A DNA stretch of 64,000 bases, taken from assembly GCF_017498565.1 (NCBI RefSeq), contig NZ_CP071794.1, positions 1,488,001 to 1,552,000 of the forward strand, given 5' to 3'. This DNA comes from Parasphingorhabdus cellanae. GTDB lineage: Bacteria > Pseudomonadota > Alphaproteobacteria > Sphingomonadales > Sphingomonadaceae. A program made the position numbers and the translations under genes. The notes below the pieces were generated by a model that saw only the letters and a program-made list of their open reading frames with translations, was not told the origin of the DNA and ran no database searches. Of this stretch, positions 53,155 to 61,958 are shown piece after piece (positions within the stretch are counted from its first letter, which is position 1; the number at the start of each line of letters is the position of its first letter).

Positions 53155-54303
53155 TCATTTGTCCGCGACAAGGGCCTTCGTGATAATAGGAAGGTTGGTT
53201 TTGACTTCACGAACGGCCGAAAAACCGGCGTTTAGCAGCATTTGACGGTTTTCTGAAAAGGACCGGGGCCGCCCTGACCGCATCGCCCAAAGATAGAATC
53301 CGAAATAGGCGTCACCCATCTTTTCTGCGCCTTTTGTCTCCGCCATGGGTTCGACAATCATGAGTCGGCCGCCGGCGGGAAGGGCTTGGTATATTTTGGG
53401 TAACAGTGCCGAGACGACATTATCGTCATGATCGTGCAATATACGGATCAGAGTGATTAGGTCATAGTTTTCCGGCACTGGATCGGCTTTGAAACTGCCC
53501 GAATGAAAGGCCATCCGTTCGGCCAAAAAGAGAGGTTGCAAACGTGTCTGCGCTTGCGGGATGACATCCGGCAAATCAAACAATCCAAAATGCAGATCGG
53601 GAGCAATAGCGGCGACGGCTAAAATAAACCCACCGGAACCACCGCCAATATCCAGCATCTTTTTATGCTGCGAAAAATCATAGCCATCGCATATTTGTTC
53701 CGACACCATCGGCTGAGTCGCGGCCATCAACTGGGAGTAATCAGTCGTTCCTGTCGGACCGCTTTGGCTTTTATTTTTTGCCTTAGAAGCATAGCTCCAA
53801 AATTCTGAAAGCCCCGTTTCTTCGGTTCTATCGGCATGAAGTAGTGATAGTGGGTCAGCAAGATCACGATAAAGTAAGTGATGATGACGGATCATCGCAA
53901 TGGCGCCTGCGTTGGCAGTAAGCGGCGCCCCCGCCTCGCCCAATGTCCAAACCCCTTCTTGCGGCGACTCGATAAGATCAAGAGATTGCCCGGCACGCAG
54001 CAACCGGTCCGTCGCCGCCGCACTGAAACCGGTTTTTTGAACAATGTCGGCAAAGCTTCGAACATCTGATTGCAGAAATTCGAGCAGGCCGGATTCCACG
54101 ATCGTCACCAATATCTGGGAGTAGATGAAACCCGCAATCATATCGAACTGGGCCGAGGCCCGTCGCCGTGCAATAGCGCGCACAATGGGCGTTCGCGATG
54201 CCCAGCGTTGAAAGCCTTTGCTTCCCAAAATCCGGTTGCGCTTCATCACCCATCGGCTTTTCCAGGTCAGCGTTTCCCGCAAAGAGTCCTCATCTTCTGA
54301 CAT
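53155..54303 (-). CDS. crtF: Hydroxyneurosporene/demethylspheroidene O-methyltransferase
   Basis: ATG 54303 ('MSEDEDSLRETLTW') is chosen; the longer frame to 54573 is a crtD shadow. The 382-residue protein has a helical dimerisation domain (about 50-170) and a SAM fold with 'HKKMLDIGGGSGGFILAVAA', 'LHFGLFDLPDVIPQAQTRLQ' and 'YDLITLIRILHDHDDNVVSA'. It O-methylates the C1-hydroxyl of acyclic carotenoids. It precedes bchC on the same strand, 103 bases upstream. Confidence 0.93.
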   Translation of the reverse strand: MSEDEDSLRETLTWKSRWVMKRNRILGSKGFQRWASRTPIVRAIARRRASAQFDMIAGFIYSQILVTIVESGLLEFLQSDVRSFADIVQKTGFSAAATDRLLRAGQSLDLIESPQEGVWTLGEAGAPLTANAGAIAMIRHHHLLYRDLADPLSLLHADRTEETGLSEFWSYASKAKNKSQSGPTGTTDYSQLMAATQPMVSEQICDGYDFSQHKKMLDIGGGSGGFILAVAAIAPDLHFGLFDLPDVIPQAQTRLQPLFLAERMAFHSGSFKADPVPENYDLITLIRILHDHDDNVVSALLPKIYQALPAGGRLMIVEPMAETKGAEKMGDAYFGFYLWAMRSGRPRSFSENRQMLLNAGFSAVREVKTNLPIITKALVADK

Positions 54304-54310
54304 AATATTA

Positions 54311-54328
54311 TGTCCATAAGAGTGGACT
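54311..54328. promoter_or_regulatory. Imperfect PpsR box between crtF and crtD
   Basis: TGT (54311-54313), twelve bases, ACT (54326-54328): one mismatch to TGT-N12-ACA, but the whole site is itself a near palindrome. It is 7 bases upstream of the crtF ATG and 52 bases upstream of the crtD GTG, so it could control both divergent genes. Confidence 0.5.
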
Positions 54329-54379
54329 TCTGATAACCTGGCGTCAAACCGAAACTGCAACTGGTCAACCGGAGAGGCT

Positions 54380-55936
54380 GTGAAAGACAACCATACGATC
54401 GTCATCGGAGCGGGAATAGGCGGCCTGGTTAGCGCCGCTTTGCTATCCGCACACGGCGTTTCGGTTACGGTTATCGAAAAGGAAAAAACACCCGGTGGCA
54501 AGGTCAGGCAGCTTGATGTCGACGGTGCTGCAATAGACGCTGGCCCCACGGTCTTCACCATGCGCGGCGTCATTGATGATATTTTTAAAACCGCCGGAGC
54601 CGTCGCTTCCGATCATCTAACACTCGAACGGGCAGACACGATCGCCCGCCACGCCTGGAACGAAAATGAGCAGCTTGATCTGTTTGCCGACCCCGCAAAA
54701 AGCGCGGATGCCATTGGTGCGTTTGCCGGTGCCAAAGCCGCCAAGGGCTTCCGAAGCTTTTCTGCCGAAGCCAAACGGATTTTCGATATTCTCGACAAAC
54801 CCTTGCTGCAAAATACGAAAACCTATCCGCCCGGATTAATGTGGCGTATTGGTCTATGGCGCGTGAAGGCATTGCTCGACATCCGCCCCTATGAAAGCAT
54901 CTGGAAAGTACTCGGCGAGCATTTCGATGACCCTCGCCTGCGGCAGCTGTTCGGGCGCTACACGACCTATTGCGGCTCGTCCCCCTTCCATACCCCGGCC
55001 ACACTAATGTTGATCGCCCATGTTGAATCGCAAGGCGTTTGGAAAATCGCTGGCGGTATGAGCGCGCTCGCCCATGCCCTGGAAACAGTGGCACGAAAAA
55101 ATGGCGCGCGCTTTCGTTATGGCGAAGCGGTCTCTGACATCCGGGTCTCTTATTCAAGAGTCTCCGGGGTTGGTTTGGCGAGCGGCGAGGCACTCTCCGC
55201 ACAGTCGGTTATATGTAACGCTGATCCTGCCGCCCTGGGGTCCGGCCTTTTCGGGTACACCGCGAAGTCTGCCGTACGGGCTACCCCAACCGGTAAGCGG
55301 TCTTTGTCGGCCATGGTGTGGCTCACCAAAACAAAACCCAGCGGTTTTGCGCTGGATCATCATAATGTATTTTTCTCATCCGACTACGAAGCCGAATTTA
55401 CCGATATCAAGGCTGGAAGACTGCCAAGTGAGCCGACAGCTTATGTCTGTGCGCTCGATCGCGGCGCGAGTAGCCCTCCTGCCACCGGGCCGGAACGTCT
55501 ACAAATCATCGTCAATGCACCTGCCAACGGCGACACGAATAATTATGACATGAAGGAGAGAGAAAGATGCACGTCAAACATGCTGAAACGGCTGAACGCC
55601 TGCGGGTTGGAGCTGGACAATCCGCTGCCACACAGGTTGGTCACGCCGAACGATTTCTCGACACTCTTTCCGGCGACCGGCGGAGCGCTTTATGGTCGGG
55701 CTTCGCACGGATGGGCGGCCTCCTTCCTCCGGCCCGGGAGCCGGACACGGATCCGTGGGCTTTATTGCGCGGGCGGAGCGACCCATCCGGGTGCGGGCGT
55801 GCCGATGGCCGCCTTGTCGGGGCGTCTCGCCAGCGAAGCCGTGCTAGCCGACCGTATTTCGACACGCTGGTACCACCGCAAGGCTATCGCTGGTGGTATG
55901 TCGATGCGCTCAGCGATGACCGAGCCTATGGCCTGA
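54380..55936 (+). CDS. crtD: Hydroxyneurosporene/methoxyneurosporene desaturase
   Basis: The 518-residue FAD-dependent carotenoid desaturase starts with GTG 54380 behind GGAGAG. N-terminal FAD motif 'IVIGAGIGGLVSAALLSAHG', the substrate region 'DAGPTVFTMRGVIDDIFKTA', and the C-terminal FAD motif 'GLYCAGGATHPGAGVPMAAL'. CrtD introduces the C3,4 double bond in the spheroidene/spirilloxanthin route. Its 3' part overlaps the crtC frame by up to 370 bases. Confidence 0.94.
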   Translation: MKDNHTIVIGAGIGGLVSAALLSAHGVSVTVIEKEKTPGGKVRQLDVDGAAIDAGPTVFTMRGVIDDIFKTAGAVASDHLTLERADTIARHAWNENEQLDLFADPAKSADAIGAFAGAKAAKGFRSFSAEAKRIFDILDKPLLQNTKTYPPGLMWRIGLWRVKALLDIRPYESIWKVLGEHFDDPRLRQLFGRYTTYCGSSPFHTPATLMLIAHVESQGVWKIAGGMSALAHALETVARKNGARFRYGEAVSDIRVSYSRVSGVGLASGEALSAQSVICNADPAALGSGLFGYTAKSAVRATPTGKRSLSAMVWLTKTKPSGFALDHHNVFFSSDYEAEFTDIKAGRLPSEPTAYVCALDRGASSPPATGPERLQIIVNAPANGDTNNYDMKERERCTSNMLKRLNACGLELDNPLPHRLVTPNDFSTLFPATGGALYGRASHGWAASFLRPGSRTRIRGLYCAGGATHPGAGVPMAALSGRLASEAVLADRISTRWYHRKAIAGGMSMRSAMTEPMA

Positions 55937-56829
55937 CCATCATCGGCTTTATCGGCAGCGTTTTTTCACCCTATTACAAGAAATCAGGGCGTGACATTCC
56001 GCTTGATCATAGTTGCCTGAATGTGGCGCTCTATGGAAATCGCGGTGCGCGCTGGGTGATGACGGAACGCGGCGCTGCTGATACCAGTCAGCAGCGCGAT
56101 GTCCTGCAAATCGGACCAAGCGCGATGCGCTGGGACAAGGACCGGCTTATAATTGATATAGAAGAACGCGATATTCGCCTCGGCGTTCCGTGGCGACGCA
56201 AGGTAAAGGGACAAATCATCCTCCACCCCGAGATAATCAATGATCGCGCTTTCAAACTTGACCCCGCAGGCCGGCATCACTGGCGTGCCATTGCCCCGCG
56301 TTCGCGCATTGAAGTCCGTATGGAACAGCCAGATATATCATGGGAAGGCAGCGGCTATCTCGACAGCAATCATGGCAGCGAAGCGATTGAGGATGGCTTT
56401 CAAAGCTGGCACTGGTCGCGCGCGCATGTTGGTGAAGAAGTGGCCGTGACCTATGAAGGTAAGCGCCGCGATGGCAGCCATTTTGCCAGCGCTTTGCGGT
56501 TCGACAAAACCGGCAAACCCTGTGAAGAAGAATTGCCCTTGGTTGCCCCCCTCCCTCGGACATGGTGGGGCATGGCCCGGCAAACCCGCGCAGATCGCGG
56601 GCTGGCTTCGGTGATCAAGACATGGGAAGATTCACCCTTTTATGCGCGCACGGCCTTATCAGCGCGGATATATGGCAAATCGGTAGTCGCTATTCAGGAG
56701 AGTATTTCGCTGGACCGGCTGATCAACCCGGCTATCCAATTCATGCTGCCCTACAAAATGCCGCGTGATGCGGACAAGCAATCACAGGCATTTCATATTC
56801 CTACGCCGATCTTCCTACACAGGGATTGA
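55567..56829 (+). CDS. crtC: Acyclic carotenoid 1,2-hydratase
   Basis: CrtC hydrates the psi end group of neurosporene/lycopene-type carotenoids. The family core begins near 55834 ('YFDTLVPPQGYRWWYVDALS') and has 'IGFIGSVFSPYYKKSGRDIP', 'EGSGYLDSNHGSEAIEDGFQ' and 'WHWSRAHVGEEVAVTYEGKR'. The start is unclear because the frame is open far into crtD. ATG 55567 has a strong AAGGAG; ATG 55711 and TTG 55765 have none. The 89-residue extension predicted by 55567 does not look like the family. About 420 residues from 55567, about 372 from 55711. Confidence 0.85.
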   Translation: MHVKHAETAERLRVGAGQSAATQVGHAERFLDTLSGDRRSALWSGFARMGGLLPPAREPDTDPWALLRGRSDPSGCGRADGRLVGASRQRSRASRPYFDTLVPPQGYRWWYVDALSDDRAYGLTIIGFIGSVFSPYYKKSGRDIPLDHSCLNVALYGNRGARWVMTERGAADTSQQRDVLQIGPSAMRWDKDRLIIDIEERDIRLGVPWRRKVKGQIILHPEIINDRAFKLDPAGRHHWRAIAPRSRIEVRMEQPDISWEGSGYLDSNHGSEAIEDGFQSWHWSRAHVGEEVAVTYEGKRRDGSHFASALRFDKTGKPCEEELPLVAPLPRTWWGMARQTRADRGLASVIKTWEDSPFYARTALSARIYGKSVVAIQESISLDRLINPAIQFMLPYKMPRDADKQSQAFHIPTPIFLHRD

Positions 56830-56855
56830 TCAAGCGCACATTGCGTCAATGCGCT

Positions 56856-57023
56856 CTACTCGATCTTCGACTTTTCCGCGGCTTCTTTCGCGGCGGCCTT
56901 TTCCTTGTCTTTGGCAATTTCCTTATTGACCGACCAAAGCTGCCAAAAGCCGATGCCGAGAGCCACGGCACCGGAAAAGATGATCTCGACAAATCCCAGA
57001 TTGTCCCAAGCGCTGGCTTCCAT
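56856..57023 (-). CDS. 55-residue single-span membrane protein downstream of bchO
   Basis: ATG 57023 follows AAGGAGA by 7 bases. The peptide has one transmembrane helix ('FVEIIFSGAVALGIGFWQLW', about residues 11-30) and a highly charged Lys/Glu/Ala tail ('KEIAKDKEKAAAKEAAEKSK'). Most of the region reads as coding on this strand only. It is 26 bases after bchO in the bchI-D-O operon. I do not recognise a family; a small accessory of chelatase or membrane pigment handling is possible. Confidence 0.7.
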   Translation of the reverse strand: MEASAWDNLGFVEIIFSGAVALGIGFWQLWSVNKEIAKDKEKAAAKEAAEKSKIE

Positions 57024-57049
57024 TGATCCATCTCCTTTGCATCTGAAGA

Positions 57050-57946
57050 CTAACGCCTGCGATGCTTTTTCGCAAATGTCTCGATAATCTCGGCGGCCAG
57101 TTCCGGGTTCTCCTCATGTGCCAGATGTCCGAGATTGGGAATCTCCTGTACCTCGCAGCCGGGAATCAACGCAGCTGAGCCTGTCACCGCAGACTTGGGA
57201 ATCGCACTGTCTTTTTGACCATGCAACAGCAAGACAGGTCCAGCAACATCGCCTAACCGGCTCTGCAACGATTCCAGTCGCCAGTTTGCCATCATCCGGA
57301 TCGCGCCATCGCAATGACCGGATCGGCTGAACAGCCGTTTGTAATATTCCACTCCAGATCGATCAATTTTCGATCCAGTCGAACGCTGCAAAAACTTTTC
57401 CGTCTGCCCCGGCCCCCGGGCGATCCTAGCGAAAATCAGCGATATAAACGGATTGGTAAACAGCATCCTGGCAAGCTGCGGAAAAATCTTGGCCGCCAGC
57501 CCCGGAAACGGCTTCAACGCCGGCGTAAAACCAACCAGTGGGTTTTTCCAACTATTGTCCAACATCAGCTGCAGCCCGATTGCCGTACCGGCAGAATGCC
57601 CTACGATCAGGTCCGGTATCGTCTCCAGTTCCTCCAATAGTAGCGCAATGGACCCTGCCATTCCGCTCAAAGATGCGCGCCGTCTAGGGTTGGGTCGCGT
57701 GAAGCCGTGGCCCGGCAAGTCAATCGCAATGACCCGAAAGCGTTTCGCCAAGATGGGCATCATATCACGCCAGCTGTGCGTTGCCGCTCCTGTGCCGTGT
57801 ATCAACAGACAAGTCGGGGGGTTCTTCGACTTTGGTTCCATCATCTGAACGTGCCAATCATAGCCATCAGCTTTGACGAACTGGCTTGCCCCATGATTGG
57901 GCCAGTCAATACCGTCGCGCTCCCACTCAGGATACCGTCTGCTCAT
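57050..57946 (-). CDS. bchO: Alpha/beta hydrolase BchO
   Basis: The 298-residue alpha/beta hydrolase has 'CLLIHGTGAATHSWRDMMPI', nucleophile elbow 'DLIVGHSAGTAIGLQL' (G-H-S-A-G), 'VLLLHGQKDSAIPKSA' (Asp region) and 'PNLGHLAHEENPELAAEI' (His). BchO is always linked to bchI-bchD and supports magnesium chelation; its exact reaction is unproven. It follows bchD by 2 bases. Confidence 0.93.
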   Translation of the reverse strand: MSRRYPEWERDGIDWPNHGASQFVKADGYDWHVQMMEPKSKNPPTCLLIHGTGAATHSWRDMMPILAKRFRVIAIDLPGHGFTRPNPRRRASLSGMAGSIALLLEELETIPDLIVGHSAGTAIGLQLMLDNSWKNPLVGFTPALKPFPGLAAKIFPQLARMLFTNPFISLIFARIARGPGQTEKFLQRSTGSKIDRSGVEYYKRLFSRSGHCDGAIRMMANWRLESLQSRLGDVAGPVLLLHGQKDSAIPKSAVTGSAALIPGCEVQEIPNLGHLAHEENPELAAEIIETFAKKHRRR

Positions 57947-57948
57947 AT

Positions 57949-59652
57949 CTAACCTTCCGCTCCGACGGTTTCGATGGCCTCGACCAATGCTTTGCTGCCA
58001 GCGCGCGGCAAGGGCAAATATCGTCCGCGTAATGTCTCTGCCAGCTCCGCCGCCTCCGGCCTTGGCCGCGGCGAAATATCGATTACGATGGATTGAATGC
58101 CAGACACCGCAATCGCCTTCGCCGCAGCCAGCATCTCTTCATTCGCGCCTTTGCGATTAGCCGTCCCGTCGAGCATGACATTGGCCTTACCATCGGTGAG
58201 CAGCGCGATCGTCGGCGTCTGACCGTGCTTGACCGCTGCATCGGCCAGGCGTTGCGCAGCTATCAATCCAGCCGCTATGGGTGTCCCGCCGCCGCCCGGC
58301 AAGGCTGTCAATGCGCGCCGTGCCCTTGTCAAAGACCGGGTTGGTGGCAGCAAAATGCTTGCGTCGGTTTGGCGGAAGGCGATCAATGCTACTTGTGAAC
58401 GTTTGATATAAGCTTCCGCCAGCATCAATTCGATGGCACCCTTCGCTTCCGCCAGCCGCGATAAGGCCGAGGAACCAGACGCATCCACTGCAAAGATGGT
58501 CAACGTCTCGCGCTGCTCTTCAAAATGCCGGACCCGCAAGTCGGATTTGCGAACATGAACGATACGCTGGTCATCGGCTTTCGCATCCAGCCGCCTGATA
58601 TTCTGCCATGGTGCGGCTGCACGCAGACTGTCAATCAATGCCAACTTCTTGCCGTTGCCAGGAACACCGGGGCGCGATCCACGCGGACGTCCGCGCTTTG
58701 CCGATTTCTGCTTCTGCCCAGACCGCCCGGCCTGCCCTTTACCTGTCAATCGATCCTTGCCCTTGATCTGGTCCAGTATTTTCGGTGGTATCGCCGCAGC
58801 GGCTGCTTCAAGCAATATATCCTCAAATGGTATATCGGCCGGCATTTGCTTATCCTCGTCAGAATCGGACCTGTCTTCAGACTGGTTTTCAGAGTTTTGC
58901 TTAGGCGGTTCGGCTGACGGCTTTTCAAAATCGGGGATTTGTGTCGCAAGTGGAGCCAAAACCAACCTGATGGCGGCTTCAATATCTGCATCGCTCGTCA
59001 CAGAGCGACCCGCTATTGCAGCATGATATCGGGCCGCTCGCTCCGCAAAGACCAGTGGACGGATGGAGTAAACGCCTAAGGCGGACGCTGTTGCAGCGAT
59101 AGCTGAGCGTTGCTTTTTACGGAGTGGTTTGATTTTCGCATTGGCTACGAAAGAACCAGCTTGAAACGTACATTTCAAATCGCGAGCAGCGCTCAGATCA
59201 CAATGAAAGGCCATCCGTTCCAGCAATACGGAAGGCGGTACTTCGTCGGCATCTGGAGAGTCATCCAGCAAAATCACCGCCAGATTGGTAATATCCATCG
59301 CCTGCGCTATATGCGCGGCAATATCATCCGTCATCCGCTCGCCCATGGGAATTATCACAACGCCCTGGGCCATTTGATCCAGCAAACCATCACGGCGGAC
59401 CGTTCTTCCGATCTCCAACGTCGCGGTTAGATCAACCCCGCCTAGCAAGCGATCAGCATCCACGTTGATCGGAATTTTGATAACCGGTTTTTGCGATGAT
59501 AAGGCCGCTTGAAGCGCTGCAACCAGAGCATCGCGCACTGGCCCAGTCCCGCGCAGACATATGCCGCCGAAGGATGATGGATTGCACGAAAACAAACGCG
59601 CGGCCAGCAGGTGATCGGCTAGCGCCGTTCCGCTGTCCGGCCGCGACTTCAC
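57949..59652 (-). CDS. bchD: Magnesium chelatase, D subunit
   Basis: The 567-residue protein starts with GTG overlapping the bchI stop (GTGA). It has a degenerate N-terminal AAA module, an acidic/Pro linker ('SENQSEDRSDSDEDKQMPA'), and a C-terminal von Willebrand A integrin-like domain with the MIDAS motif 'FAVDASGSSALSRLAEAKG' and 'LPGGGGTPIAAGLIAAQRLA'. With BchI it forms the AAA+ motor that drives BchH. Confidence 0.95.
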   Translation of the reverse strand: MKSRPDSGTALADHLLAARLFSCNPSSFGGICLRGTGPVRDALVAALQAALSSQKPVIKIPINVDADRLLGGVDLTATLEIGRTVRRDGLLDQMAQGVVIIPMGERMTDDIAAHIAQAMDITNLAVILLDDSPDADEVPPSVLLERMAFHCDLSAARDLKCTFQAGSFVANAKIKPLRKKQRSAIAATASALGVYSIRPLVFAERAARYHAAIAGRSVTSDADIEAAIRLVLAPLATQIPDFEKPSAEPPKQNSENQSEDRSDSDEDKQMPADIPFEDILLEAAAAAIPPKILDQIKGKDRLTGKGQAGRSGQKQKSAKRGRPRGSRPGVPGNGKKLALIDSLRAAAPWQNIRRLDAKADDQRIVHVRKSDLRVRHFEEQRETLTIFAVDASGSSALSRLAEAKGAIELMLAEAYIKRSQVALIAFRQTDASILLPPTRSLTRARRALTALPGGGGTPIAAGLIAAQRLADAAVKHGQTPTIALLTDGKANVMLDGTANRKGANEEMLAAAKAIAVSGIQSIVIDISPRPRPEAAELAETLRGRYLPLPRAGSKALVEAIETVGAEG

Positions 59653-60650
59653 CCGAATAGCTCTTCCAGCGCCCGTTCAATCCGGACTGTTGATCCCGTC
59701 TCGTCAAGCACATCCCGGCGTAACCTGTGCCGCAGCGCCAGCGGTGCCATTTGTTTAAGATGATCACGAGTCACCACCTTGTCACCCTCTAATGCAGCCA
59801 AAGCCCGGGCGCCGCGCATAAGGGTCAATTCTCCGCGCAACCCATCCGCACCAACAGCTTTGCAAATTTCAGCCGTATCTCTCAAAACTTTCGCAGAGGT
59901 TTTAATCGACCCGATCGCCTTTTTGGCGCGGGCAATCTGGCGCAAGACCTTAGCGTCCTCACCTTTCCATTTTTCGGCAAATTTTTGGGCATTTTGTTCT
60001 TGCGCATCACAGCGCTTCATAATCTCAACCCGGTCGTCAATTTTTTCTGGGGTGCGCACTTCAACCGAAAGACCAAAACGATCCAGAAGCTGCGGGCGAA
60101 GTTCTCCCTCTTCCGGATTCCCGCTACCAATCAGGACAAACCGGGCCGGGTGACGGATGCTCAGACCATCCCGCTCCACCAGGTTCTCCCCGGATGCAGC
60201 CACATCCAGCAGCAAGTCGACAACATGGTCTTCCAGCAGGTTAATCTCATCGATGTAGAGAAAACCCCGATGCGCCTTCGCCAGCAAACCTGTTTCAAAC
60301 TTCTTCTCGCCATTCGCAAGCGCCCGCTCCAGATCAAGCGTTCCGAGCACGCGGTCTTCAGTTGACCCCAAGGGCAAGTCGACAAAAGGAACCGCCATTT
60401 TGCGCACGCGCTTGTTGGTGCAGGGATCGGGACAATCATCGCGATGCTCAGGTTCACAATTGAACCGGCAACCATCCACAACCCTAATGGTTGGCAGCGT
60501 CGCCGCTAGCGCTCTTGCAGCGGTAGACTTGCCGGTTCCCCGATCGCCAAAAATCATCACACCGCCAATGCGCGCATCAACCGCAGCCACCAACAACGCT
60601 AACTTCATCTCTTGCTGGCCAACAATGGCGCTAAACGGAAACACAGACAT
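59649..60650 (-). CDS. bchI: Magnesium chelatase, I subunit (AAA+ ATPase)
   Basis: The 333-residue protein has Walker A 'GDRGTGKSTAARALAATL' (about residue 35), the BchI insertion 'CPDPCTNKRVRKMAVPFVDL', Walker B 'HRGFLYIDEINLLEDHVVDL' and sensor regions. It powers Mg insertion with BchD and BchH. First gene of the bchI-D-O-small ORF operon; ATG 60650. I see no PpsR box in the 135 bases upstream. Confidence 0.96.
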   Translation of the reverse strand: MSVFPFSAIVGQQEMKLALLVAAVDARIGGVMIFGDRGTGKSTAARALAATLPTIRVVDGCRFNCEPEHRDDCPDPCTNKRVRKMAVPFVDLPLGSTEDRVLGTLDLERALANGEKKFETGLLAKAHRGFLYIDEINLLEDHVVDLLLDVAASGENLVERDGLSIRHPARFVLIGSGNPEEGELRPQLLDRFGLSVEVRTPEKIDDRVEIMKRCDAQEQNAQKFAEKWKGEDAKVLRQIARAKKAIGSIKTSAKVLRDTAEICKAVGADGLRGELTLMRGARALAALEGDKVVTRDHLKQMAPLALRHRLRRDVLDETGSTVRIERALEELFG

Positions 60651-60785
60651 AACGATTTATTAGCATAAGGATGGTTCACTACAAGCGCCATCAAGCAGAT
60701 GAAGCAAACATCCGCACGCCATCTCGCCACAGCGGAGGTAGTCTAAGGTAGAGAATTGGACGAATCCCGAACTTATGGTAGCCGG

Positions 60786-61796
60786 ATGACAATGACATCA
60801 TCTCTTGCGACAAAGCATACTGACACCCCTAAACGGATCCTTCTGCTGGGCGCCACCGGGACCATTGGTCAAGCGACCGTCAACGCATTATTGGAACGCG
60901 GCCACGCGGTCGTCTGCTTTGTCAGACGGACCGACGCTGCGGTTGATCTCAGTGTGAAATTTGCAGGCGCGGAGTTTCGTTTCGGCGAAGTGACGGATCC
61001 AAATTCACTGCAGCGAGAGGGGTTTGAGGACAAAAAATTTGATGCCCTGGTTTCATGTCTTGCATCACGCAGTGGTGCACCAAAAGATGCATGGCGGATT
61101 GATCACGATGCTCATCTGGCAGCGTTAGCGGCAGCGAAATCAGCCGGGGTGTCCCATATGATATTGCTCTCGGCAATATGTGTTCAGAAACCTCTGCTGA
61201 GCTTTCAACATGCCAAGCTCGCTTTTGAAGAGGCACTCATTAAATCCGGCCTCACCTATTCGATCGTGCGGCCGACGGCGTTTTTCAAGTCATTGTCCGG
61301 GCAGATCGACCGGGTAAGAAACGGAAAGCCGTTTTTGCTATTCGGCGACGGCAACATCACATCCTGCAAACCGATTAGCGACCGTGATCTTGCCCATTAT
61401 ATCGCGGACTGCCTTGAAGATAAGAGCAAACATGATTGTATCTTACCCATTGGCGGTCCAGGCAGCGCGATCACACCAAAACAACAAGGTGAACGGCTGT
61501 TCGCGTTGCTGGGGATCACACCGCATTTCAAACATGTGCCCATCAAAATGCTCGACCTGATTATCATGATACTTGAAATATTGGGCAAAATTTCTCCAAA
61601 AGCCGCAAATAAGGCTGAGCTGGCAAAGATCGGTCGCTATTACGCCACCGAATCCATGCTTCTGCTGGATCCAGAAACCGAACAATATAATGCAGCGGAG
61701 ACGCCCTCTACCGGTTCAGACAGATTGTTCGATTTCTACGCGCGGATCATCAAGGACAATGCGAAGGTCGATCGCAGCGATCACGCCGTATTTTGA
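60786..61796 (+). CDS. bciA: Divinyl (proto)chlorophyllide 8-vinyl-reductase BciA
   Basis: ATG 60786 is preferred (60792 also in frame; TTG 60756 would add 10 residues). The protein of about 336 residues is an NADPH-dependent NAD(P)-binding enzyme with 'RILLLGATGTIGQATVNALLE', read as G-A-T-G-T-I-G, 'SGVSHMILLSAICVQKP'-like strand and 'YSIVRPTAFFKSLSGQIDRV'. It reduces the 8-vinyl group of chlorophyllide precursors without Fe-S help. Divergent from bchI, so both may share the intergenic control region. Confidence 0.92.
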   Translation: MTMTSSLATKHTDTPKRILLLGATGTIGQATVNALLERGHAVVCFVRRTDAAVDLSVKFAGAEFRFGEVTDPNSLQREGFEDKKFDALVSCLASRSGAPKDAWRIDHDAHLAALAAAKSAGVSHMILLSAICVQKPLLSFQHAKLAFEEALIKSGLTYSIVRPTAFFKSLSGQIDRVRNGKPFLLFGDGNITSCKPISDRDLAHYIADCLEDKSKHDCILPIGGPGSAITPKQQGERLFALLGITPHFKHVPIKMLDLIIMILEILGKISPKAANKAELAKIGRYYATESMLLLDPETEQYNAAETPSTGSDRLFDFYARIIKDNAKVDRSDHAVF

Positions 61797-61885
61797 GTGA
61801 ATGGAACCTAATGCACCAACGGCCGTTATATAGTCAGAAGCGAGGAGGGCGGCCGAATTCACACGCTACTTTGAGCTGAAAAAAA

Positions 61886-61930
61886 TTGGCCAGAACGCTG
61901 CTATCTCATAAGATAACGCGTTCTGGCCAA
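61886..61930. terminator. Bidirectional terminator between bciA and the PLD gene
   Basis: A 13-base inverted repeat (61886-61898 and 61918-61930) with an inner ATCT/AGAT helix forms a long hairpin, with an A-run before it and a T-rich stretch after. It separates the right edge of the photosynthesis cluster from the PLD-family gene on the opposite strand. Confidence 0.85.
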
Positions 61931-61958
61931 GCCTCTTTTGAGAGATTCCGACTAAATA

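Noticed and set aside
54304..54573. N-terminal extension of crtF to 54573
   Set aside because: It is antisense to the start of crtD; the crtF-like sequence begins at 54303.
56826..57026. Plus-strand ORF opposite the 55-residue protein
   Set aside because: The minus-strand frame has a ribosome site, a membrane helix and a charged tail; the plus-strand frame has none of these.
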